From Photobacterium phosphoreum (GTDB lineage Bacteria > Pseudomonadota > Gammaproteobacteria > Enterobacterales > Vibrionaceae), in assembly GCF_002954725.1 (NCBI RefSeq), contig NZ_MSCQ01000001.1, positions 1,799,200-1,863,199 on the forward strand: a stretch of 64,000 bases of DNA, read 5' to 3'. The notes below the pieces were generated by a model. The model was not told the DNA's origin. It worked only from the letters and a program-made list of their open reading frames with translations, and made no database searches. This document shows positions 27,896 through 37,190 of the stretch, piece by piece. Position numbers and translations under genes: made by a program. Numbering within the stretch: position 1 is the stretch's first letter; every line of letters starts with the position of its first letter.

Positions 27896-29743
27896 ATGAA
27901 AGCCATATTCTCAAGGATTGGAAAATTCTTCCTTGCTATCGGGAAGTTAATTAATTTTACTCGCAAATTTGTCCTCAACATTTTGTTCGTTCTTATTATT
28001 GGCGCGATAATTTTTGCATTAACCGATGACGATAAGTCTACGGATACCACTGAACCCTCAGCATTAGTACTTAACTTATCAGGTCCGATTGTTGAACAAA
28101 AAAATTATGACAATCCCCTTGATAGTGTCATGAGTGAAGTCTTAGGCAAACCTGAGGTGCAGCAGAATGTGCTATTTGATATCGTAGAAGCTATTCGTGC
28201 AGCAGCAACAGATAAAGACATCACCGGCCTAGTGCTTAACCTCAAGGGTATGTCTGAAACCAGCTTAACGAAACTACGTTACATCGCCAAAGCAATCGAA
28301 GAATTTAAAGCGTCAGGTAAACCTGTTTATGCTTATGGTGATAATTACAGCCAAAGCCAGTACTACCTTGCAAGTTATGCCGATAAAGTGTTTTTATCAC
28401 CCGATGGTGGCGTAATGCTAACCGGCTACGGTACTTACACGCTGTATTATAAGAGCTTACTGGCTAAGTTAGACGTAACAACCCACGTTTTCCGCGTTGG
28501 CACTTATAAGTCATTTGTTGAACCTTATATTCGTGATGGCATGTCAACGGCAGCCAAAGAAGCAAATACGGTATGGTTAACTCAACTATGGGGTGCATTC
28601 AGCGACGATGTAGCCAAAAACCGCCATATTAAGCCACAGACATTAACCCCAAATATCGATGAGTTTGTAACCCAATTAGAATCGGTCAATGGCGATTTTT
28701 CCCAGTTAAGTAAAAAATTAGGCTTGGTTGATTCACTGGTCACGCGTGATCAAATGACCCAATATTTAATTGATACTTTTGGTGCTAACGACAAACACAG
28801 CTTTAAACACATTAGCTATTACGATTACCTACCACTCTTGGTTGATGATCAACAACCATCACCAAATAAAGTGGCCGTTGTTATTGTAAACGGTGCAATT
28901 GTTGATGGTAAAAGTAGCCAAGGTTCTGCTGGCGGTGACACTATTGCCTCACTATTAAACCAAGCACGTTTTGATAAACAAGTGAAATCTGTGATTCTAC
29001 GAGTTGATAGCCCAGGGGGTAGCGCTTTCGCCTCAGAGGTTATTCGTAATGCCGTTGATGGACTCAAAAGAGCAGGTAAACCAGTGGTGGTTTCAATGTC
29101 GAGTGTAGCGGCATCTGGCGGTTACTGGATCTCATCCAGTGCCAATGAAATCATTGCTCAACCAACAACGATCACCGGTTCGATTGGTATCTTCGCTATT
29201 TTAACTACCTTTGAAAAAGGCTTAGAAAAACTCGGTGTTTACAGTGATGGTGTCGGTACAACGCCTTTCTCTGGTGTTGGTATAACACGTGCGCTACCTG
29301 AAGGTGTTGCGAAAGTATTCCAACTTGGAGTTGATAATGGCTACCAGCGTTTTATTGGTTTAGTCAGCAAATACCGTCATATGTCATTAGCTCAAGCAGA
29401 TAAAATTGCTCAGGGCCGAGTATGGACAGGTGAAGATGCTCAACAACGTGGTTTAGTGGATAAATTAGGTGATTTCGATACTGCCATTACCGCTGCTGTT
29501 GAATTAGCCAAACTCAAAGATTATCAATTGGTATGGATGCAACAACCGCTATCGCCAGTACAGCAGTTCTTTAAGGAAATGTCAGGTGAAGTGAAAGTCC
29601 AAATCGCGGCAATGGTCTTTGGTGATATGCCATCGACCTTAGCACCAGTGACGAAAGTGGCTAAAGATCTTACCTCACTGACCAACTTTAATGATCCTAA
29701 TGGCCGTTATGCCTTCTGCTTAAATTGCAGTACGGTTAATTAA
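27896..29743 (+). CDS. sppA: Signal peptide peptidase SppA (67K type)
   Basis: 615-residue inner-membrane protease IV that degrades cleaved signal peptides. It has one N-terminal membrane span (about 25-42) and a tandem S49 fold. The Ser-Lys dyad is present: Lys205 in VGTYKSF in the first half and Ser407 in SVAASGGYW in the second, as in E. coli SppA. It precedes ansA, matching the E. coli sppA-ansA order, but a terminator separates them here. Confidence 0.97.
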   Translation: MKAIFSRIGKFFLAIGKLINFTRKFVLNILFVLIIGAIIFALTDDDKSTDTTEPSALVLNLSGPIVEQKNYDNPLDSVMSEVLGKPEVQQNVLFDIVEAIRAAATDKDITGLVLNLKGMSETSLTKLRYIAKAIEEFKASGKPVYAYGDNYSQSQYYLASYADKVFLSPDGGVMLTGYGTYTLYYKSLLAKLDVTTHVFRVGTYKSFVEPYIRDGMSTAAKEANTVWLTQLWGAFSDDVAKNRHIKPQTLTPNIDEFVTQLESVNGDFSQLSKKLGLVDSLVTRDQMTQYLIDTFGANDKHSFKHISYYDYLPLLVDDQQPSPNKVAVVIVNGAIVDGKSSQGSAGGDTIASLLNQARFDKQVKSVILRVDSPGGSAFASEVIRNAVDGLKRAGKPVVVSMSSVAASGGYWISSSANEIIAQPTTITGSIGIFAILTTFEKGLEKLGVYSDGVGTTPFSGVGITRALPEGVAKVFQLGVDNGYQRFIGLVSKYRHMSLAQADKIAQGRVWTGEDAQQRGLVDKLGDFDTAITAAVELAKLKDYQLVWMQQPLSPVQQFFKEMSGEVKVQIAAMVFGDMPSTLAPVTKVAKDLTSLTNFNDPNGRYAFCLNCSTVN

Positions 29744-29761
29744 CCATAACAACCCATATAT

Positions 29762-29816
29762 AACCCGACTCTTATTATGCTTTTAACTAGAAAGAGAATA
29801 ATGGTCGGGTTTTTCA
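29762..29816 (+). terminator. Rho-independent terminator of sppA
   Basis: Stem AACCCGAC and GTCGGGTT with additional inner ATTAT/ATAAT pairing, followed by TTTT. Confidence 0.88.
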
Positions 29817-29973
29817 CTTTTTCATCATTTCTACTCTTATGTAAAGTAGTGATTTAAAGTAGTAATTTAAACTGCAATAGTTCAATTAATAAGCACAGTT
29901 AACTACGATCACATTTTAACTCACACAATAACACTGCAAATTTAACTAACCTCGCATCTTCATATAGTTTGCG

Positions 29974-29979
29974 TATAAT
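29974..29979 (+). promoter_or_regulatory. -10 box of ansA promoter
   Basis: A perfect TATAAT 33 bases upstream of the ansA ATG. The hexamer 17 bases further up (CTCGCA) is a poor -35, so an activator may help. Confidence 0.45.
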
Positions 29980-30012
29980 ACGCGCACGCATTCGTTCATT
30001 CTGAGCTTAAAA

Positions 30013-31026
30013 ATGGAAAGAAAACACATTTACATCGCTTACACTGGCGGCACTATTGGTATGCAAAAGTCAGATCATGGCTATGTTCCTGTTGCCGGTT
30101 TTATGCAGAAACAATTGGCAAGCATGCCAGAATTCCATCGTTCAGAAATGCCAGAATTCACTATTAATGAGTATTCTCCGCTCATCGATTCATCGGATAT
30201 GACCCCGATGGATTGGCAACGAATTGCTGATGATATTAACGCTAATTATGATAAATATGATGGCTTTGTAATTTTACATGGCACCGATACCATGGCTTAC
30301 ACCGCATCTGCATTATCATTCATGTTTGAAAATTTAGACAAACCGGTGATTGTGACTGGCTCACAGATCCCATTGGTTGAATTACGTTCTGATGGTCAAA
30401 GTAACCTATTAAATGCACTTCACATTGCGGCTAATTATCCAATCAATGAAGTGACCGTATTTTTCAATAATCAATTAATTCGTGGTAATCGTAGTACTAA
30501 AGCGCATGCCGATGGTTTTGGTGCTTTTATTTCACCAAATTTACCACCGCTATTAGAAGCTGGAATTAATATTACGGTTAACAACATTACTCAAATAGAT
30601 AAAAAACCTGAAGGTGCATTTAAAGTTCACACCATTACACCTCAGCCGATTGGCGTTATTACTATGTACCCAGGTATTTCTCCAGAGGTGATCCGAAATA
30701 CATTACGCCAACCTGTCAACGCAATGATCTTACTGACATTTGGCGTAGGTAATGCACCACAAAATAAAGAATTACTCGAACAATTAAAAGCCGCAACAGA
30801 TCGTGGTGTTATTGTTATGAACCTAACCCAATGTCTATCAGGCAAAGTGAATATGGGTGGGTATGCGACAGGCTGTGCACTGGCAGAGGCCGGTGTATTA
30901 AGTGGTTATGATATGACCCCTGAAGCAGCGCTGGCTAAGTTACATTACTTATTAAGCCAAAACCTGACCACAGAAACGATTCGTAGCATGATGCAGCAAG
31001 ATCTACGTGGTGAATTAACCCACTAG
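30013..31026 (+). CDS. ansA: L-asparaginase I (cytoplasmic)
   Basis: 337-residue type I asparaginase converting asparagine to aspartate and ammonia. Catalytic threonine 14 sits in YTGGTIG, and the second conserved element HGTDTMAYTAS lies near residue 90. Lack of a signal peptide agrees with the cytoplasmic, low-affinity enzyme. A terminator lies downstream. Confidence 0.97.
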   Translation: MERKHIYIAYTGGTIGMQKSDHGYVPVAGFMQKQLASMPEFHRSEMPEFTINEYSPLIDSSDMTPMDWQRIADDINANYDKYDGFVILHGTDTMAYTASALSFMFENLDKPVIVTGSQIPLVELRSDGQSNLLNALHIAANYPINEVTVFFNNQLIRGNRSTKAHADGFGAFISPNLPPLLEAGINITVNNITQIDKKPEGAFKVHTITPQPIGVITMYPGISPEVIRNTLRQPVNAMILLTFGVGNAPQNKELLEQLKAATDRGVIVMNLTQCLSGKVNMGGYATGCALAEAGVLSGYDMTPEAALAKLHYLLSQNLTTETIRSMMQQDLRGELTH

Positions 31027-31060
31027 TGGTTGATAAACCATTGGTTCAGCCGCACCCTAA

Positions 31061-31088
31061 AAAAAAGAGCCTTGATGGCTCTTTTTTG
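31061..31088 (+). terminator. Rho-independent terminator of ansA
   Basis: Stem AAAAAAGAGCC and GGCTCTTTTTT with loop TTGAT. Confidence 0.92.
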
Positions 31089-31176
31089 ATCGCGACTTTC
31101 TATCCCTGATAATAACAAAGCAAACTACACTTATTGCAATACTATCGCTCATTGAGCCAAGCAATAAGTAACCATT

Positions 31177-31851
31177 ATGATTTTACACGGCACATCAATC
31201 TCACCTTCCGTTCGCAAAATAATGTTAGCGCTCAATTACAAAGGTCTTCGTTACGAACTCCAGCCTCTTAATCCCTATATCGAAAAAGAACTGGCACACA
31301 AACGGCATCCAATGGGAAAAGTGCCCGTTCTTGAGCATGACAAATTAACGATTATAGATTCAACCGTTATTGCGCATTATTTAGATGACGTCTATCCCAT
31401 TCCGCCCTTGTATCCCGGCAATGCTCACCAACGCGCTCAAATACGTTGGCTCGAATCTTATGCAGCAACGAGAGTAAGCGCTTTAATTGGAGGCGTATTA
31501 TTTTACCAAAAAGTATTGCGTCAAAAAATACAGAATAAAACCTGTGATGAAGAAGCGGTTGAGCAATGCTTAACCCATCATCTTCCAGACGTACTGCATT
31601 ACCTTAATCAACAAATTCCGCACCAAGGCTATGTCAGCGACCATTTTTCAATTGCAGAAATCAGTTTATGGAGTGTATTTCGCAGCGGGTGGATGAGTGG
31701 GCTACGTTTACAGCCTCACTATCCACAGTTACATGCTTATCTACAACGGATAGAGCTTGAACCATGGATCGCAAATTTTATCGCAGAAGAAGATCATCAA
31801 TTACAAGATTTTTATTGTGAACCTATGATTTTACCCCATTCACCGACATGA
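31177..31851 (+). CDS. Glutathione S-transferase family protein
   Basis: 224-residue cytoplasmic protein with a thioredoxin-fold N-terminal domain (residues 1-78, SPSVRKIMLALNYKG, GKVPVLEHD and DSTVIAHYLDD) and an all-helical C-terminal domain. The active-site position carries serine rather than cysteine. It could be a true transferase or an SspA-like regulatory relative; the sequence does not decide. It is convergent with yeaC with only 16 bases between the stops. Confidence 0.88.
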   Translation: MILHGTSISPSVRKIMLALNYKGLRYELQPLNPYIEKELAHKRHPMGKVPVLEHDKLTIIDSTVIAHYLDDVYPIPPLYPGNAHQRAQIRWLESYAATRVSALIGGVLFYQKVLRQKIQNKTCDEEAVEQCLTHHLPDVLHYLNQQIPHQGYVSDHFSIAEISLWSVFRSGWMSGLRLQPHYPQLHAYLQRIELEPWIANFIAEEDHQLQDFYCEPMILPHSPT

Positions 31852-31885
31852 TCATTGCAGCTGATCATTACAGTTGATCATGATC
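31850..31885. repeat. 13-bp tandem repeat with GATC cluster at gst/yeaC junction
   Basis: GATCATTGCAGCT, GATCATTACAGTT and GATCATGATC follow each other directly across the convergent stops. Four GATC (Dam) sites occur in 36 bases, at 31850, 31863, 31876 and 31882. Part of the array encodes the last residues of YeaC. Confidence 0.85.
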
Positions 31886-32185
31886 AAAACGGGCAATCTC
31901 ATTATCATCCATTACGGTATCTTGCCTTATCTCGAATCCATCAATGGTGAAGTCTTGTTTAAATTCTGCTTTGGATTTAAATTTAATCTCACCACCAGCA
32001 GCTACCGTCATATGGTCGGCATTCATATTATGTCGTGATTGATACAACATGACGGCTTGCTGTGCATTGTCACGTAACTGCGGTGTTAATACTGAACCAT
32101 CAAGCCATTTACCGGTTTCAACTGCAGTTAACATACGCTGATAAATCTCAGGCGTCATTGCTACTAATAATTGATTAATATCCAT
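31868..32185 (-). CDS. yeaC: YeaC family protein (DUF1315)
   Basis: 105-residue protein matching E. coli YeaC in its opening (INQLLVAMTPEIYQRMLTAVE...) and in the HMTV and FKSKAEFKQDF segments. Function unknown. E. coli keeps yeaC beside msrB and gapA; here one lipoprotein gene intervenes. The C-terminal residues are encoded by the GATC tandem repeat. Confidence 0.92.
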   Translation of the reverse strand: MDINQLLVAMTPEIYQRMLTAVETGKWLDGSVLTPQLRDNAQQAVMLYQSRHNMNADHMTVAAGGEIKFKSKAEFKQDFTIDGFEIRQDTVMDDNEIARFDHDQL

Positions 32186-32348
32186 ATTTTATTATCTCCT
32201 TCTTTCATCACTGTTAGATGATACGTATCACTCACGCATCAAAAAAATATATCACTGAATCACATTACCTTAGCTTACTAAAAACAAGTCGTTTACAAAA
32301 CAAACTATAATGTTAAATTTAAACGTCTATCGCTTATGAGTTCAGCTT

Positions 32349-33215
32349 TTGGCCATTGTCTCCTTACCTCAGGCTACCACACCTCGTTATAATGCATGCC
32401 GTATTATGGCCATCATATTAGTGCCATTCTTACTCAGCGGTTGCTTTGATCGTTATCGATCAACGGAAAGCTTATGTAACGATAATCTCAGCTTATGCCA
32501 AGCATTAAATCTTAATGATGGACAATGTCGAATCCAACGTACCAACCTAATATGGCAACGCTATACCACCTTGCAAGATCCCATCGATAAACAAAAATTT
32601 AAAGAATTAAAATTAACTAAAGAATATCAATTCTGTCTTGAATATGCGGCAATCATTGAACCTACAGAATTAAAGCAACGAAAAACCAAACGGATACAAG
32701 CGCTATATCATAGCTATGAAAGTATTGAGCGACTCAACCAAGAATTACGCCTATCTCAAGATCCACATATTATTTATTATCGTTGGAGCCAAGGCGATCA
32801 CATTGCTAAACAACAATTTCTCGCGCTTGAAGGCAATAAAAAACTGGAACACCCTAACTTACAATTAGCACTTGCGGGTTATTATATTAGAAAAAACAAA
32901 ACCAAAACGCTGCATATATTGCATCACAGCCTTAGTCTTTATAAGACCAACGATGATATTAATATCAATATATTACATTCGCTTGCGACATTATATTACC
33001 AACAAAAAAACATCGGTTCAGCATATGTATGGGTAAAGGTCGCTGCTAACTATCAACAAAAGAAGCAACAACAAACGACACGCTCTACCATTAAAAATAA
33101 ATTTAACTTAACGGATAACGAGCGACAAAGATTAGACATAATCGCATTTCAAATAATTGCAGCATTAAAAAGTGGGCAATATAAACGAACAGAAATTATC
33201 GCCCAACTTCAATAA
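32349..33215 (+). CDS. DUF2989 family lipoprotein
   Basis: About 288 residues from a TTG at 32349, or 269 from the ATG at 32406. The lipobox LLSGC (Cys32 counting from TTG) follows a hydrophobic stretch, and the ATG start would leave almost no charged n-region, so the TTG reading is retained with doubt. The mature part is helical with repeat-like lengths (Sel1/TPR-like LQLALAGYYIRKN and ILHSLATLYYQQKN). DUF2989 is characteristic of Vibrio and relatives. No function is known. Confidence 0.82.
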   Translation: MAIVSLPQATTPRYNACRIMAIILVPFLLSGCFDRYRSTESLCNDNLSLCQALNLNDGQCRIQRTNLIWQRYTTLQDPIDKQKFKELKLTKEYQFCLEYAAIIEPTELKQRKTKRIQALYHSYESIERLNQELRLSQDPHIIYYRWSQGDHIAKQQFLALEGNKKLEHPNLQLALAGYYIRKNKTKTLHILHHSLSLYKTNDDININILHSLATLYYQQKNIGSAYVWVKVAANYQQKKQQQTTRSTIKNKFNLTDNERQRLDIIAFQIIAALKSGQYKRTEIIAQLQ

Positions 33216-33268
33216 TCACAACAACTATCCACCATGTTCAAGAATGATGAACAGACAAATCTGCACGC

Positions 33269-33673
33269 TTAATCATTAACTGAAAAGTCATCCGCTGAAA
33301 AAAGCAGTGAGATTGAATTAACACAAAACCGTTCACCCGTTGACGGAGGCCCATCAGGGAAAATATGCCCTAAATGGCTATCACATTGTGAACAGCGAAT
33401 TTCAGTACGTGCCATGCCATGGCTATCATCGTCTAAATAGCGCACACATTTTGTCGTGATTGGCGCATCAAAACTTGGCCATCCACAACCAGAATCATAT
33501 TTATTAGTAGAAGCAAATAAATATTGACCACAACAAGTACAACTATAAATACCTGTCTCACGGTTATGTAATAGTGTGCCACTAAAGGGCGCTTCAGTTG
33601 CTTGCTGTCTACATACCTGATAAGCCTCAGCAGATAGTTTATCTTGCCAATACAAATCGTCTTTTTTATTCAT
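33269..33673 (-). CDS. msrB: Peptide-methionine (R)-S-oxide reductase
   Basis: 134-residue repair enzyme that reduces methionine-R-sulfoxide in proteins. Catalytic Cys117 is in RFCVNS, a likely resolving Cys63 in SGCGWPSF, and the structural zinc is held by Cys45, Cys48, Cys94 and Cys97. It is divergent from gapA, as in E. coli. Confidence 0.98.
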   Translation of the reverse strand: MNKKDDLYWQDKLSAEAYQVCRQQATEAPFSGTLLHNRETGIYSCTCCGQYLFASTNKYDSGCGWPSFDAPITTKCVRYLDDDSHGMARTEIRCSQCDSHLGHIFPDGPPSTGERFCVNSISLLFSADDFSVND

Positions 33674-35006
<1,333 letters not shown>

Positions 35007-35046
35007 TGTAGCAATTAGCTGACTTTCTTTGAAAGCAGATAGTAAG

Positions 35047-35075
35047 AAGCGACGCTTAAGGGTGTCGCTTTTTTT
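35047..35075 (+). terminator. Rho-independent terminator of gapA
   Basis: Stem AAGCGAC and GTCGCTT, extended by a G-U pair, followed by TTTTTTT. Confidence 0.9.
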
Positions 35076-35333
35076 ATACCTAAAATATAGCTAATAATGC
35101 AGTATAGTCACTCATGATTATAAACTCACATGTGATAACACCAATAATTCACACCTCTTATTCCTAGCCCATGAAATATAACGATCAAAAATGTCACAAA
35201 AATTACAAATAAATCTTAATATTCTTTGATACTTTAAAACGAAAAATAAGTTTTCATGTTTATATTTTTAGCCTGTATATAGCCAAAAACATAAACATGG
35301 GCGCTTTCGCCACCTCACATTAAGGAAAAGAAG
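35076..35333. other. Intergenic region between gapA terminator and yeaD
   Basis: AT-rich leader region for yeaD. It contains a long near-perfect palindrome (listed separately) and, next to it, a GGCG-CTTT-CGCC mini-hairpin at about 35300. AAGGA at about 35322 is the yeaD ribosome site. No open frame is supported. Confidence 0.55.
35255..35299. promoter_or_regulatory. 45-bp near-perfect palindrome upstream of yeaD
   Basis: Left arm CATGTTTATATTTTTAGC and right arm GCCAAAAACATAAACATG pair at 16 of 18 positions around a nine-base loop. It ends 34 bases before the yeaD ATG, so it would lie in the 5' leader or overlap the promoter. Confidence 0.65.
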
Positions 35334-36209
35334 ATGGATTTACGTCAACTTTCGACAATCAATGCATTATCTGATGCTGTTACCGTATGCGAATATCAAG
35401 GCGTGAAGGTTATTCGTGTCATTCACCCAATGGTAGAAGCCGGAATTTCACTTCATGGTGGTCATTTACTTTGGTTCAAACCTGCCGGTGAAAAAGATGT
35501 GATCTGGTTGAGCGAAAAAGCTGAGTTTGATATAACAAAAGCAGTTCGTGGCGGGATTCCAGTCTGCTGGCCATGGTTTGGTAAAGCCGCAGTACCATCA
35601 CATGGATTTGCTCGTACGAGTGAATGGACGTTATCACAACACCGTGAAAATGATAACGGTGTTATTGTTACTTTAACCCTTGAAGATAACCAAGATACAC
35701 GCTCAATTTGGCCGCATAAATTCCATAATCAAATGACGTTTGAAATGAGTGCTGAACTTAATGTTAGCTTAACATCAACCAATACTGATACTCATCCTTG
35801 GTCATATGGGGGTGCATTACACACTTACTTTAACATTGCTGATATCAATGCCGTTTCAGTTACTGGCATGGGCGCTGAATATTTAGATAGTACTCAGGCA
35901 GGAAAAATATGTCATGGTAATGATACCTTAACATTCAATACTGAAACTGATCGTGTTTATACTCACCCTCAGCCAACAATTACAATTAATGACCAAGATA
36001 ATCAACGTACTATTTTAGTAACGAATCAAGGTAATAACGCAGCTGTTATTTGGAATCCTTGGCAAGAGTTATCGATTAACATGGGTGACATGGCAAATAA
36101 CAGCTTTGAAACCATGGTGTGTGTAGAATCAACGATTCATACTCCAACCATAGAATTACAGCCAGGACAAACACATACGCTTTCAACTCGTATTGCCGTT
36201 CAACGCTAA
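35334..36209 (+). CDS. yeaD: D-hexose-6-phosphate mutarotase YeaD
   Basis: 291-residue aldose-1-epimerase-like enzyme that interconverts the anomers of glucose-6-phosphate. Conserved stretches are GGHLLWFKP, GGIPVCWPWFG, SHGFAR and HTYFNI, which hold the active-site His and Glu residues of this fold. It follows gapA as in E. coli, with its own leader. A stem-loop lacking a T-run (36224-36254) lies between it and the convergent VOC gene. Confidence 0.95.
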   Translation: MDLRQLSTINALSDAVTVCEYQGVKVIRVIHPMVEAGISLHGGHLLWFKPAGEKDVIWLSEKAEFDITKAVRGGIPVCWPWFGKAAVPSHGFARTSEWTLSQHRENDNGVIVTLTLEDNQDTRSIWPHKFHNQMTFEMSAELNVSLTSTNTDTHPWSYGGALHTYFNIADINAVSVTGMGAEYLDSTQAGKICHGNDTLTFNTETDRVYTHPQPTITINDQDNQRTILVTNQGNNAAVIWNPWQELSINMGDMANNSFETMVCVESTIHTPTIELQPGQTHTLSTRIAVQR

Positions 36210-36223
36210 TGTAAAACAACGGA

Positions 36224-36254
36224 TCACTAGTAAGTTATTTCAGCTTGCTAGTGA
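36224..36254. terminator. Stem-loop between yeaD and VOC gene
   Basis: TCACTAGTAAG and CTTGCTAGTGA pair over 11 positions with one wobble; loop of nine. No strong T-tract on either strand, so it is at best an inefficient intrinsic terminator. Confidence 0.45.
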
Positions 36255-36256
36255 CG

Positions 36257-36637
36257 TTATGCCAGCATAGAGCCCGTTGATTCAATCAGTACCCAACCGT
36301 TGCCATCGGGATCATTGAAAGTCGCAAATCGCCCTTCCATCATCGTAATAATTTCAGACAACGCAACCCCTCGACCTGTTAGTTCCTGATGCGTTGATTG
36401 AATATCATAGGTTTGAACCACCAAACCTTGTATACCTCCCGCCTCCATTCCTGCAAATGGTTTCACTAAGCTGATCGTCGTTTCTGCCCCTTTAGGTACC
36501 AGTTGTACCCATCGTGTTTGTTGACTCTCAGCATGATCTCTAATCAATTCAAAACCTAGTACATCACGATAAAATTGCAGCGCCTGATTTTGATCAGAGA
36601 CAGGAATCGATACCGTATCGACACGACAAATAGCCAT
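36257..36637 (-). CDS. VOC family protein (glyoxalase/bleomycin-resistance fold)
   Basis: 126-residue single-gene VOC metalloprotein, with TVSIPVSDQNQALQFYRDVLGFEL at the first beta-alpha module (shown in part) and FNDPDGNGWVLIE at the second. Substrate unknown. The ATG at 36637 has GGAG eight bases upstream; the GTG at 36652 coincides with that ribosome site and is rejected. Confidence 0.88.
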   Translation of the reverse strand: MAICRVDTVSIPVSDQNQALQFYRDVLGFELIRDHAESQQTRWVQLVPKGAETTISLVKPFAGMEAGGIQGLVVQTYDIQSTHQELTGRGVALSEIITMMEGRFATFNDPDGNGWVLIESTGSMLA

Positions 36638-36652
36638 AGCATCTTGCTCCAC

Positions 36653-37190
36653 ATTTTAAAAACAATATCAAACATCACCTATTGAGATTAAGTCAGCAGC
36701 AACACTTTTGTAAAAAAAACAAAATTTCTGGCGTAAATTCTTACAATTTTTGATTTACTCTTGAACCTAAGACAGAGCAAAAAAATACCCTAATGACAAA
36801 AAAACACAATAAAACCACCATGAACATAAATTTTGAATTATTACTTCAAAATTTGCTAATTAACCAGATATAAGAGCCAATAAGAATGTAAATATAAGCA
36901 TTTTAAACCTAGTGATAAAACCATCAATTAAAATATAAAAAACAAACACATATAAATAATTTTTGCAACAATTTAACTTGCGAAACCCCAGTAATTCAAG
37001 GATAGTGATTGATATCGGTTATTTAATCGGCAGTTATATTCTCATTCTTCAAAAGATATTTATTTACCAATCAGTAACTCTGCAATACAAAGTGATAAGT
37101 TCAGACTAGGCTTAAGTAAGTAAGCAATGCAAAAACATCATGTTTTTCATTAGTTACTCTTAAATATAAGAACGATTCAGGGGGCATACT
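36653..37190. other. 538-base intergenic region upstream of yeaG
   Basis: Very AT-rich, with no supported coding frame. It includes a 27-bp inverted repeat, AAATTTTGAA and TTCAAAATTT around seven bases (36828-36854). E. coli yeaG is controlled by RpoS and NtrC, but no sigma-54 promoter with GG-N10-GC spacing was found on the plus strand. Confidence 0.5.

Noticed and set aside
33235..33253. Small hairpin TGTTCA/TGAACA between the DUF2989 gene and msrB
   Set aside because: Six-base stem without T-run, expected by chance.
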